This document shows positions 26,645 to 34,799 of a DNA stretch of 64,000 nt, in pieces. The notes below the pieces were generated by a model. It was given only the letters and a program-made list of their open reading frames with translations, made no database searches and was not told the origin of the DNA. A program made the translations under genes and the position numbers. This stretch comes from Bradyrhizobium diazoefficiens (GTDB lineage Bacteria > Pseudomonadota > Alphaproteobacteria > Rhizobiales > Xanthobacteraceae), in the NCBI RefSeq assembly GCF_016599855.1, contig NZ_CP067041.1, forward strand, positions 5,704,001 through 5,768,000. The letters are read 5' to 3'. Positions within the stretch are counted from its first letter, which is position 1; each line of letters begins with the position of its first letter.

Positions 26645-27271
26645 ATGTCCTTCGATTTCAGCAAGCTTCTCTCCGTCGCCTGGGGCGGCTGGACCACCAC
26701 CTGGCCGACACAACTGCTCGCCCTGATCTGGCTCGCCTGGCTTGCCAGCTGGGTCGGCGCCTCGTTCTGGCAAGGCCGCACCCAGAAGCAGGTGATGACG
26801 CTGGAGTCCGGCCGTTATCGCATCCCGATCCTGGTCGGCGGGATCCTGTTCACGCCGTGGACCGCCGAGATCCTTGGCGAGAAGCCGCTCTGGGTATTCA
26901 GCAATACGGCTGTCTATGGCGCCGCGCTGATCGTGCTCGCCGGCATCTCGTTCACCTGGTGGGGCCGGCTGCATCTCGGAAAGTTCTGGTCCAACACGAT
27001 CACGCACAAGGAAGACCACCGCGTCGTCGACACCGGCCCGTACGGCATCGTGCGTCATCCGATCTACACCGGGCTGATCGCTGGCATGCTGGTGACCGGC
27101 ATCGCCGTCGGCACCGTCACGGCGATGCTCGGCGCCATCCTGATCTCGCTCGGCATGTGGCAGAAGGGCCGGATGGAAGAGGTGTTCTTGTCGAAAGAGC
27201 TCGGCGAGGACGCCTACGGCGCCTATTGCCGCCGCGTGCCGATGATCGTTCCGTTCCTGTCGCCGCGATGA
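26645..27271 (+). CDS. Isoprenylcysteine/phospholipid methyltransferase family (ICMT/PEMT) membrane protein
   Basis: 208 aa with about five helices. The C-terminal SAM-binding signature is present: GPYGIVRHPIYTG, followed by EEVFLSKELGEDAYGAYCRR and VPMIVPF. Bacterial members methylate lipids or unknown isoprenoid groups. About 30 bp after the epimerase gene and probably in the same transcript, which supports a role in membrane lipid modification. The substrate is unknown. Confidence 0.85.
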   Translation: MSFDFSKLLSVAWGGWTTTWPTQLLALIWLAWLASWVGASFWQGRTQKQVMTLESGRYRIPILVGGILFTPWTAEILGEKPLWVFSNTAVYGAALIVLAGISFTWWGRLHLGKFWSNTITHKEDHRVVDTGPYGIVRHPIYTGLIAGMLVTGIAVGTVTAMLGAILISLGMWQKGRMEEVFLSKELGEDAYGAYCRRVPMIVPFLSPR

Positions 27272-27293
27272 GGAAGTAGCAGTTCGCCTTCCC

Positions 27294-27435
27294 CTCGTGT
27301 CCCGGACGCGCTGCAGCGTGCAACGCTGCTGCGCAGAGCCGGGACCCAGACAGCGACGCAGTGCATGGGCAGTGAGATGGGCTCCGGCTGTGCAGCGCAC
27401 CGCGAAGACGCGCTGCGCTGCGTCCGGGGCACGAG
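27294..27435. repeat. Dispersed palindromic repeat, CTCGTGCCCCGG type (second copy)
   Basis: 142-bp relative of the element at 15849-16006: ends CTCGTGTCCCGGACGC and GCGTCCGGGGCACGAG are inverted, with inner GCAGAGCCGGGACCC that is also present in the first copy. Non-coding, between the methyltransferase and a 69-aa gene. Confidence 0.8.
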
Positions 27436-27519
27436 CGCGCGATCCGACGCACTAAGGAACCGCCCCTCGGCTGGCCCGTTAGCCCTGCGATATCTGCAAC
27501 GACCGCAGAGCATTGAGCC

Positions 27520-27729
27520 ATGTCCGACGCCTACGATTATTTTCGCGCGCACGCGGTTGCCGCCGTCCGCAAGGCGCGGGCGCTGCCGCCCGGGCGGCCC
27601 AAGCTGAAACAGCGCACGGTCGCGCGCGTCTATCACCTGCTGTCCAAGGAAGCCGCGCTCACCCCGAACGTCCATCACATCGATGATTTTCGCGCCGCGC
27701 GACGGCTGGAGCGGCAGGTCCGGCATTGA
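27520..27729 (+). CDS. Hypothetical basic small protein
   Basis: 69 aa, rich in Arg and Ala and predicted helical, with no signal or membrane segment (MSDAYDYFRAHAVAAVRKAR). The ATG at 27520 follows an AGCATTGAGCC stretch. Codon use is like its neighbours. It looks like the small, strain-group-specific rhizobial proteins. Function not recognised. Confidence 0.6.
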   Translation: MSDAYDYFRAHAVAAVRKARALPPGRPKLKQRTVARVYHLLSKEAALTPNVHHIDDFRAARRLERQVRH

Positions 27730-27954
27730 TCCCCGTCCCTATGCAAATTCGATCAGCAGCCATTCCGCGGGAATAGACGTCGAGCGAGTTCCGGCCCGGT
27801 TGACCTTTTGAGCGCGACCCAGTTGGATGCGCGCGCAACGAGGCACGACGACATTCATCGTGGATCCGGAGAGATCGACGATCAGGCCTGAGCCCGCACG
27901 GGGTTTCGGGCGATCCGGCGTTCGACGGTGCCGCAAGTTCGACAGGGGCTTCTC

Positions 27955-29259
27955 ATGACTTTTTCCAGCATCTTTGCGCAGTTCGTTGCATTGCTCGGCG
28001 GGATTGCGCTGCAATGGCGAAAACTGTCTGGCACCGAGCCGGCGCCCGCCTGGGGCCAGGCGCCGGCCATTCCCGAGGCGAAGCCGCAAGGCGCCATCCC
28101 GACCTTGAAGATGCCAAGCGCGCGCGGCTGGAGCGAAGGCCAGAAGCCGACGGTCGCGCCCGGGCTCAAGGCCAACGCGTTTGCGACCGGTCTCGATCAT
28201 CCGCGCTGGATCGAGGTGCTGCCCAATGGCGACGTGCTGATTGCGGAGGCAACGCAGATCGCAGGACCCCCGCGCAGCGTGTTCCACTATGCGATGCAGG
28301 CGACGATGCGGCGCGCCGCGGCGCTCGGCGTGTCCGCCAACCGCATCACGCTCCTGCGCGACAAGGACGGCGACGGCGTTGCCGAACATCGCGGCGCCTT
28401 CATGGAGAATCTCAACCAGCCATTCGGCATGGCACTGGTCGGCGACACCTTCTATGTCGGCAATACTGACGGCGTGATGGCCTTCCCCTATGTCGCGGGC
28501 GCAGACAACATCACCGCGCCGGGCAAGCGGCTCACCCATTTCAAGCCGAGCGGCCACTGGACGCGCAGCCTGCTCGCAAGCCCCGACGGCAAGAAGCTCT
28601 ATGCCGGCGTCGGCTCGCTCAGCAACATCGCCGAAATGGGCATGGAGGTCGAGCAAGGCCGCGCCGCGGTCTACGAGCTCGATCTCGTTGCCGGCACGCA
28701 TCGCATTTTTGCCGCGGGCCTCCGCAATCCTGTCGGTCTGGCCTGGGAGCCGACGACGGGCGTGCTCTGGACCGTCGTCAACGAGCGCGACGGGCTCGGC
28801 GACGAGACGCCGCCAGACTATCTGACCTCGGTGCGCGATGGCGGCTTCTATGGCTGGCCCTATTGCTATTGGGGCAAGACCGTTGACGACCGCGTGCCGC
28901 AGGATCCGGCGATGGTCGCCAAGGCGCTGACGCCGGACTACGCGCTCGGGGGCCACACCGCTTCACTCGGCCTGTGCTGGATGCCCACAGGCACGCTGCC
29001 CGGTTTCCCCGACGGCATGGTGATCGGCCAGCACGGCTCGTGGAATCGCAGCACGCTGTCCGGCTACAAGCTGGTGTTCGTCCCGTTCGAGCACGGAAAA
29101 CCGTCCGGCCCCGGTCGCGACATCCTGTCGGGCTTCCTGTCGCCCGACGAAAAGGAATCCTACGGCCGTCCGGTCGGCGTCGTGATCGGCCCCGACAAGA
29201 AATCGCTGCTGATGGCCGACGACGTCGGCAACGTGATCTGGCGCGTGACGGGCGCGTAA
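27955..29259 (+). CDS. Sorbosone dehydrogenase-like (PQQ-type six-bladed beta-propeller) protein
   Basis: 434 aa. A hydrophobic N-terminal segment (residues 3-20) suggests export or anchoring. The rest is a glucose/sorbosone dehydrogenase-like propeller: FATGLDHPRWIEVLPNGDVL, NQPFGMALVGDTFYVGNTDG, FAAGLRNPVGLAWEP, LWTVVNERDGLGD and FPDGMVIGQHGSWNRS. These enzymes oxidise aldoses with PQQ in the periplasm; PQQ binding is inferred by family. The ATG at 27955 follows AGGGGC and is preferred to the GTG at 27928. The 225 bp upstream hold no convincing gene. Confidence 0.86.
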   Translation: MTFSSIFAQFVALLGGIALQWRKLSGTEPAPAWGQAPAIPEAKPQGAIPTLKMPSARGWSEGQKPTVAPGLKANAFATGLDHPRWIEVLPNGDVLIAEATQIAGPPRSVFHYAMQATMRRAAALGVSANRITLLRDKDGDGVAEHRGAFMENLNQPFGMALVGDTFYVGNTDGVMAFPYVAGADNITAPGKRLTHFKPSGHWTRSLLASPDGKKLYAGVGSLSNIAEMGMEVEQGRAAVYELDLVAGTHRIFAAGLRNPVGLAWEPTTGVLWTVVNERDGLGDETPPDYLTSVRDGGFYGWPYCYWGKTVDDRVPQDPAMVAKALTPDYALGGHTASLGLCWMPTGTLPGFPDGMVIGQHGSWNRSTLSGYKLVFVPFEHGKPSGPGRDILSGFLSPDEKESYGRPVGVVIGPDKKSLLMADDVGNVIWRVTGA

Positions 29260-29263
29260 GGGG

Positions 29264-30088
29264 TTAGGTGCCCACACACAACGTGGCGCGCTGCTTGCGC
29301 AGCAGCGCGATCACGGACAATGCGGTGATCATCCCGGTCTTGGGGTTTTCGGACGGGATGTTCTCGATGGCCATCGAGAACCGCGCCGAATCCGCTTCGA
29401 CCTCGATGCGATGAACATTGCGCGTCACGGTGGGGTCGGCCCAGACCTGCATCTGGGTGCGATCGGGGCCGATGCCCGCCAGCGACAGCGCAACGGCGAC
29501 ATTGACGTTGGCGGGAAAGCCCTTCGCCGCTTCACGCGCGCTGCCCTCGAACAGCTTGAGCGGCTCGCGCAGATTGTCGATGTTGATGTTGTTCTCGACG
29601 ACGAACGGTGCGCCCTTCAGCCCGTCGATCGGCTTGCGCGTGACCATCTTCACCGAATGAATGGTGCCGAGCGCGGCGGCGTTGACCGCATCGAGCCCGA
29701 TCAGCGCGCCGGTCGGCACGAGGATGCGACCGCCCTTGGTACGGGCGAGATCGACCAGATCATAATTGTCGAGCAGCGCGCCGACGCTGACGACGACCGC
29801 GGACCTGCCGCGCTTCAACGCGGGCTCGACGATCGCCCGCAACTGGCTGCTCGGCGCACACTCGACCACGATGTCGGCGGCGTCGCCGAGCTGGTCGATT
29901 GGCAATACGGATGGCGGATGAAGGAGGCTGCCGAGAAACGCCTGATGCTTTGCTGGATCACGCACCGCGACGGCCGACAGCGTCAGTCCCTCGATACCCT
30001 GATCGAGCGCGGTGGCGATCTTGGTGCCGATTGATCCCAATCCCGCGACGGCCACCCGCAAATCGCTCGAAGCCATATGTTCGATCAT
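29264..30088 (-). CDS. L-aspartate dehydrogenase family protein
   Basis: 274 aa. A Rossmann NAD(P) loop VAGLGSIGTKI near the N-terminus, then family segments VVECAPSSQLR, GALLDNYDLVD, TGALIGLDAVNAAALG, TRKPIDGLKGAPFV and FPANVNVAVALSLAG. This is the aspartate dehydrogenase/NadX pattern: reversible oxidation of L-aspartate to iminoaspartate, with links to NAD synthesis or nitrogen use. I use the ATG at 30088, preceded by GTGGGA; 30076 is possible. Divergent from the tartrate dehydrogenase-like gene and converging on the sorbosone-type gene with four bases between stops. Confidence 0.86.
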   Translation of the reverse strand: MIEHMASSDLRVAVAGLGSIGTKIATALDQGIEGLTLSAVAVRDPAKHQAFLGSLLHPPSVLPIDQLGDAADIVVECAPSSQLRAIVEPALKRGRSAVVVSVGALLDNYDLVDLARTKGGRILVPTGALIGLDAVNAAALGTIHSVKMVTRKPIDGLKGAPFVVENNINIDNLREPLKLFEGSAREAAKGFPANVNVAVALSLAGIGPDRTQMQVWADPTVTRNVHRIEVEADSARFSMAIENIPSENPKTGMITALSVIALLRKQRATLCVGT

Positions 30089-30239
30089 CGCATCCCACTT
30101 TCTGGCCAAATTGATGTCATAGCGCATCGTTTTCTGTATAAGCCAGTGCGAATTGAGCTCGCCTTGCCGACCCCCGCCAAGACCGCTGCGGCCTGCGCCG
30201 TCATCCGCCGCCGCACTCCCACCGATACGGAGCTTTCTC

Positions 30240-31313
30240 ATGCGCACTCATTCGATCGCAGCCATTCCCGCCGACGGCATCGGCCCCGAGGTGATCTCGG
30301 CTGGCGTCCGCGTGCTGCAGGCGCTGGCAAAACGCAGCGGCGATCTCGCCTTCAACGTCAGGACATTCGACTGGGGCTCTGACTATTACAAGAAGCACGG
30401 AGTGATGATGCCGGCCGGCGGCCTCACTGAACTGAAGAAATTCGACGCGATCTATTTCGGTGCGGTCGGCGCGCCTGATGTGCCCGACCACATCACGCTG
30501 TGGGGCCTACGCCTGCCGATCTGCCAGGGCTTTGACCAATACGCCAATGTGCGGCCGACCAAGATCCTGCCAGGCGTCGCCTCGCCGTTGCGCAATGTCG
30601 GCGTCGGCGATCTCGACTGGGTGATCGTGCGCGAGAATTCGGAAGGCGAATATGCCGGCATGGGCGGCCGCGCGCATAGGGGCCTGCCGGAAGAGGTTGG
30701 CACGGAAGTGGCGGTCTTCACTCGTGTCGGCGTCACCCGCATCATGCGCTATGCGTTCCAGCTCGCGGAGTCGCGCCCGCGCAAATTGCTGACCGTGGTG
30801 ACGAAGTCGAACGCGCAGCGCCATGGCATGGTGATGTGGGACGAGATCGCCGCCGAGGTCGCGGGCGAATTCCCTGACGTGACCTGGGACAAGATGTTGG
30901 TCGACGCCATGACGGTGCGCATGACTCTGCATCCGAAGAGCCTCGACACCATCGTTGCGACCAACCTCCACGCCGACATTCTCTCTGACCTCGCCGGTGC
31001 GCTGGCGGGAAGCCTCGGCGTCGCGCCGACCGGCAACATCGATCCACAGCGCCGCTTCCCCTCGATGTTCGAGCCGATCCACGGCTCGGCCTTCGATATC
31101 GCCGGCAAGGGCATCGCCAATCCGGTCGCGACCTTCTGGACCGGCGCGCAGATGCTGGAGCATCTCGGCGAGAAGGATGCCGCCGTGCGGCTGATGAAGG
31201 CCGTCGAGCAGGTCTGCGCCGCAGGCGTGCTGACGCCCGATGTGGGCGGCAAGGCGACGACGAAAGAGGTCACCGACGCGGTGATCGACGCGATCCACGG
31301 CTCGAACGTCTGA
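30240..31313 (+). CDS. Tartrate dehydrogenase / isopropylmalate dehydrogenase family protein
   Basis: 357 aa, NAD-dependent beta-decarboxylating dehydrogenase. Landmarks: AIPADGIGPEVISAGVRVL, NVRPTKILPGV with the substrate arginine, VRENSEGEYAGMGG, the KSN of TVVTKSNAQRHG, and the metal ligands in TNLHADILSDLAG. The ending GSAFDIAGKGIANPVATFW is typical of the tartrate dehydrogenase/decarboxylase (TtuC/YeaU) group rather than LeuB. The ATG at 30240 follows a GGAG site. Seven bases separate its stop from the convergent hydrolase gene. Confidence 0.88.
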   Translation: MRTHSIAAIPADGIGPEVISAGVRVLQALAKRSGDLAFNVRTFDWGSDYYKKHGVMMPAGGLTELKKFDAIYFGAVGAPDVPDHITLWGLRLPICQGFDQYANVRPTKILPGVASPLRNVGVGDLDWVIVRENSEGEYAGMGGRAHRGLPEEVGTEVAVFTRVGVTRIMRYAFQLAESRPRKLLTVVTKSNAQRHGMVMWDEIAAEVAGEFPDVTWDKMLVDAMTVRMTLHPKSLDTIVATNLHADILSDLAGALAGSLGVAPTGNIDPQRRFPSMFEPIHGSAFDIAGKGIANPVATFWTGAQMLEHLGEKDAAVRLMKAVEQVCAAGVLTPDVGGKATTKEVTDAVIDAIHGSNV

Positions 31314-31320
31314 GAGAAAC

Positions 31321-32283
31321 CTACCTCTTCCGCCCCGAAGGTGCCGCCGCCGGCGGCATTGCCATCACGGCGGCTGCCGCGGCGTCCGGCGGCGTCAGGT
31401 GGCGCGGGACGACGATGGACTGGCCGGGCGTGAGCGTCGCGTTCTCCGGCAGCGAGTTGCTCTGCGCGAGCGACCACAGCGGCACCCGGTTGGCAGCGGC
31501 GATGCTCTCCATGGTGTCGCCGCGGCGGACCGGCATGCGCACGCCACTGTCCCACAATTCGACCAGCGTGTCTCCGGGAACCAGATAGCGCAGCGGCACC
31601 GCATCGGCCTCGGTCTGCGCCGCCTGGATGCGCGGCAACTGCGTCACCATGTCGACGATCTGGCGGTGGATGTCGTCCGATTTCTCGATGTTGATGTGCG
31701 AGACGCGGCCATTTTCCTTGAGGTCGTAGCTCGCATAGTGGCCGCGATAGCCGGGCACCGCCACGACGTTGCCGCCGCCGAGCACGCTGTCGGACAGGAA
31801 GATGTTGATGAAGCGCTCGACATTGAGCGGCACGTCATCGGTCGCATGGGCGGGATCGATGGTAATGACGAGGCTGATCGGGACGTTCTCCTTGGCCGCC
31901 ATCTCGGAGATGAGAACCGAGCACAGCCCGCCCATGGAATGGCCGATCAGCACGATCGGCGCCGGGCTCTCCTTGTAGCTGGAGATGGCGCGGTTGCCGA
32001 TCAGCCGGCACAAAGTGAACTCATAGACGTCGGCGGAGAAGCCCGCCGCCGTCAGCTTCTCGGCGAGCCGATCCATCCCGGTCGAGAAGATCGGCCCCAT
32101 GGCGCCGCGGAACAGGTAGATCTTCGGCGGCGGCAGTGGCTCAGCAGGCGGCGCGGGAGGCGGCGGCGCGACGGCCCGAGTCGCAGCGGGCTTCGGCTTG
32201 GCAGGCGAGGCCGCGGCCATGACGGGATTCAAGGCGAGCAGCGCGATCGCTGCCAGCACGACTAGCCGCCTCAAATCGATCAT
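31321..32283 (-). CDS. Exported alpha/beta hydrolase with C-terminal LysM domain
   Basis: 320 aa. An N-terminal signal or anchor (MIDLRRLVVLAAIALLAL) precedes a Pro/Ala-rich linker and an alpha/beta hydrolase core with nucleophile motif VLIGHSMGG. At the C-terminus, roughly residues 240-290, a LysM-like module reads VRRGDTMESIAAANRV and LTPGQSIVVPRH. It should sit in the periplasm bound to peptidoglycan. It is a paralogue of the product of 35453-36172, as shown by the shared strand KIYLFRGAMG versus HVYLLRGVLN. Substrate unknown; lipase or esterase activity is plausible. Confidence 0.82.
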   Translation of the reverse strand: MIDLRRLVVLAAIALLALNPVMAAASPAKPKPAATRAVAPPPPAPPAEPLPPPKIYLFRGAMGPIFSTGMDRLAEKLTAAGFSADVYEFTLCRLIGNRAISSYKESPAPIVLIGHSMGGLCSVLISEMAAKENVPISLVITIDPAHATDDVPLNVERFINIFLSDSVLGGGNVVAVPGYRGHYASYDLKENGRVSHINIEKSDDIHRQIVDMVTQLPRIQAAQTEADAVPLRYLVPGDTLVELWDSGVRMPVRRGDTMESIAAANRVPLWSLAQSNSLPENATLTPGQSIVVPRHLTPPDAAAAAVMAMPPAAAPSGRKR

Positions 32284-32413
32284 CAGTTCAACAGTCCCAC
32301 CACAGGAGGTACGGACCTCCTCCACGCCGCTTAGTGACCGCCGATTTGGTGGTTTTTGGGGCATGGAACTTGCCGGTGACTGCCAACAGCATCTCCACGC
32401 CTGCTGGTCGCCG

Positions 32414-33064
32414 TCACAGCCTGCTCTTGAGTCTGCTGCGATGCGCGGCCTGCTTGGCGCGGTTGCCGCAGATCGCCATGGCGCACCATCGCCGCGCGCG
32501 CCTGCGGGTGTGATCGGCGAACAGCATTGTGCAGTTATGTCCCTCGCATGCCTTCACACACGAAAAGTCCTCGTCGCAGACGAATTTCGCCAGCGCTTCA
32601 CCGACCGGCAGCAGCAGGGATTCGGGAGACCGCCAGCGCCGCATCCTTTGCAGCGCGAGGCCGTCACCGCCCTCGCCGTGCCGTGGCACGATCTGACGGA
32701 AGGCCTCATCGCGTTTCAGAAGGCTGTTCAGCGGACCGAGCTCGTGCAGCGCGTTCGGGCTGAGCGGCCGCCCTGCATGCTCCACGACGAAACCGCGAAA
32801 CCATTCGCGCAAGGTGCGGGCCTGATCCGCGACCTTATCGAGCTCGCCCGGCAAGGCGCGCGCTTTCATCGCGTCAAGCTCGTCAGGCGGAACGAGCTTC
32901 GCTTGGGCCAGCCAGTCGATCAGGCCATCGCCATCATTGATCCAATCGACGGGCGTATCGGCCGGCGTCGCGATCGAGTTGAGGAAATCGAGGCCGAGCG
33001 AATCGGCGACGAACATAGCTGGCGGTCTGTTTGGCACGTACGTCTCCCGGCCAGAAAACGTCAT
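32414..33064 (-). CDS. CGNR zinc-finger (ABATE domain) transcriptional regulator
   Basis: About 216 aa. An ABATE domain occupies most of the chain, and a C-terminal CGNR zinc finger has CEGHNCTMLFADHTRRRARR followed by CAMAICGNRAKQAAHR, giving the four Cys ligands and the CGNR signature. Such proteins are DNA-binding stress or metabolism regulators. The start is uncertain; ATGs at 33070, 33064 and 33016 are all in frame, and I list 33064. It is divergent from a hydrolase operon with repeated AGGTTAC sites between them, so it is likely to regulate that operon and itself. Confidence 0.85.
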   Translation of the reverse strand: MTFSGRETYVPNRPPAMFVADSLGLDFLNSIATPADTPVDWINDGDGLIDWLAQAKLVPPDELDAMKARALPGELDKVADQARTLREWFRGFVVEHAGRPLSPNALHELGPLNSLLKRDEAFRQIVPRHGEGGDGLALQRMRRWRSPESLLLPVGEALAKFVCDEDFSCVKACEGHNCTMLFADHTRRRARRWCAMAICGNRAKQAAHRSRLKSRL

Positions 33065-33069
33065 GTACA

Positions 33070-33140
33070 TAACCTGCAAATCATCTCTTGACAAGTTACA
33101 GGCACGTGCGTAACCTACTTTTAGGCTTTAAACAGGTTAC
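33070..33140 (+). promoter_or_regulatory. Sigma70 promoter with AGGTTAC operator repeats
   Basis: A -35 TTGACA (33088-33093) and a -10 TAACCT (33111-33116) are separated by exactly 17 bp and point to the hydrolase at 33154, which has AGGAGG. The motif AGGTTA(C) occurs inverted as TAACCTG (33070-33076) and GTAACCT (33110-33116, on the -10), and direct as CAGGTTAC (33133-33140); a near copy AAGTTAC is at 33093-33099. The last two form an inverted repeat around the transcription start, suited to repression by the adjacent CGNR regulator. The link to that protein is inference. Confidence 0.65.
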
Positions 33141-33153
33141 CTAGGAGGCGGCA

Positions 33154-33849
33154 ATGGCCAAGAGCGGTTTGACCGTAGTCCTTGTCCACAGCGCGTGGGC
33201 GGATGGGTCGAGTTGGGCGCGTGTCATCACGGCGCTCGAAGACCGGGGGATCAAGACGCGAGCGGCACCGCTGCCGTTGACCTCGCTCGCCGACGATGTC
33301 GCAGCTCTCAACCGCAGCCTCGATCGTACCGAAGGGCCGGTCGTGCTTGCCGGACACGCCTATGCCGGCGCCGTCATTGCGCTTGCGCGTTCTGACCGCG
33401 TGAAGGCGCTGGTCTATGTCGCAGCCCTCGCGGCCAATGAGGGTGAGAAGGTTGCGGATGTGTTTTACCGCCTGCCCCCGCATCCGCTGGCGCCGAACCT
33501 GGCCCCCGATCACAATGGCCTGATCTGGTTGCCTGAGGATGCCTTTGCAGCGGCATTTGCGCCGAACGCCTCAGCGGAGGATCACACCGTACTCGCAGCC
33601 GTGCAGCGGTCGATTTCGCTCGACTGCATCACCGTGCCGGCCGGACGTCCGCTCTGGAAGGATATTCCGAGCTGGTACCTGATTGCCGAGCAGGATCGCA
33701 TGATCGTGCCGGAGACGCAGCGTTTCATGGCGGACCGCATGAAAGCGAACATCCGCACGCTCGCCGTCGATCACACGCCCAGCGTCACTGCGCCAGCGGC
33801 TGTTGCGGACATCATTCGCGACGCAGTCCACGCCGTGAGCGATCATTAG
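33154..33849 (+). CDS. Alpha/beta hydrolase-fold protein lacking the nucleophile serine
   Basis: 231 aa, short alpha/beta hydrolase of the RsbQ/methylesterase-like group: TVVLVHSAWADGSSW for the oxyanion region, a nucleophile elbow reading LAGHAYAGAV, and a late acid and histidine (YLIAEQDRMI, LAVDHTPSV). Where active members have GHSxG, this has GHAYAG, so the catalytic Ser is Ala. It may be inactive in hydrolysis, binding a ligand or acting as a different enzyme. Strong AGGAGG eight bases before the ATG. First of a likely three-gene operon with 33914 and 34800. Confidence 0.85.
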   Translation: MAKSGLTVVLVHSAWADGSSWARVITALEDRGIKTRAAPLPLTSLADDVAALNRSLDRTEGPVVLAGHAYAGAVIALARSDRVKALVYVAALAANEGEKVADVFYRLPPHPLAPNLAPDHNGLIWLPEDAFAAAFAPNASAEDHTVLAAVQRSISLDCITVPAGRPLWKDIPSWYLIAEQDRMIVPETQRFMADRMKANIRTLAVDHTPSVTAPAAVADIIRDAVHAVSDH

Positions 33850-33913
33850 CGCGTCGGGCGTTCCTTGAGCGCACTCAAGCCAACCACATCGATTCCCAAC
33901 AATGGAGACTGCC

Positions 33914-34786
33914 ATGACCTCCACCAGATATCGCACGGCCGACGCCGACGGCTTCAAGGTGTTCTATCGCGAGGCCGGCCCCACCGACGCACCAAAGCTT
34001 TTGCTGCTGCACGGCTTCCCGAGCGCGGGCCATATGTTCCGTGACCTGATCCCGCTGCTTGCAGACAGGTTTCACATCGTGGCCCCGGACCTGCCCGGCT
34101 TCGGCCAGTCCGACATGCCTTCACGGGACAGCTTCCGCTACACGTTCGACAATATCGCGCAGGTGATCGAGCGCTTCACCGAAGTGATCGGCTTCGACCG
34201 CTTTGCGGTCTACGTTTTCGACTACGGCGCGCCGACCGGCTTCCGGCTGGCGCTGCGCCATCCCGAGCGGGTCACGGCGCTCATCTCGCAGAACGGCAAC
34301 GCCTATGAGGACGGCCTCAGCGACGGCTGGACTCCGATCAAGGCCTATTGGCAGGATCCCTCGCCCGCCAACCGCGAGGGGCTGCGCGGCTTGCTCACGC
34401 CGGAGACGACGCGCTGGCAGTACACCCATGGCGCGCCCGATCCGACGAGGGTATCGCCGGACGGCCAGAACCTCGACAATTTCTATCTCGCGCGCCCCGG
34501 CTCGCACGACGTGCAGCTCGACCTGTTCGGCGACTACAAGAGCAATGTCGCGCTCTATCCCTCATTCCAGGACTATTTCCGCACCCACAGGCCACCGTTC
34601 CTCGCGGTCTGGGGCAAGAACGATCCGTTCTTCATTCCGCCCGGCGCCGAGGCGTTCAAGCGCGACAATCCCAACGCCGTGGTGCAGTTCTTCGACACGG
34701 GTCACTTCGCGCTGGAAACGCATGCGCGGGAGATCGCGGACAGCATCCGCGATTTCCTCGGCAAGCTCGAGGTGAAATCGGCGTGA
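33914..34786 (+). CDS. Alpha/beta hydrolase with Asp nucleophile (haloalkane dehalogenase/epoxide hydrolase-like)
   Basis: 290 aa. The oxyanion strand is LLLLHGFPSAGHMF, the nucleophile elbow VFDYGAPTGF, the catalytic acid lies in WGKNDPFF, and the histidine in DTGHFALE. The elbow carries Asp where lipases have Ser, as in haloalkane dehalogenases (HDWG) and soluble epoxide hydrolases. A cap region with several Trp and Pro follows the elbow. The ATG at 33914 has GGAGAC at seven bases; the ATG at 33902 is too close to it. About 64 bp after the Ser-less hydrolase gene. Substrate unknown. Confidence 0.86.
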   Translation: MTSTRYRTADADGFKVFYREAGPTDAPKLLLLHGFPSAGHMFRDLIPLLADRFHIVAPDLPGFGQSDMPSRDSFRYTFDNIAQVIERFTEVIGFDRFAVYVFDYGAPTGFRLALRHPERVTALISQNGNAYEDGLSDGWTPIKAYWQDPSPANREGLRGLLTPETTRWQYTHGAPDPTRVSPDGQNLDNFYLARPGSHDVQLDLFGDYKSNVALYPSFQDYFRTHRPPFLAVWGKNDPFFIPPGAEAFKRDNPNAVVQFFDTGHFALETHAREIADSIRDFLGKLEVKSA

Positions 34787-34799
34787 TGGAGGGGCGGCC

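Noticed and set aside
27736..27900. Short minus-strand open frame ending STSIPAEWLLIEFA
   Set aside because: The tail vaguely recalls a transposase ending, but it is only about 39 codons from its own ATG and lacks a ribosome site; evidence too weak to list as a remnant.
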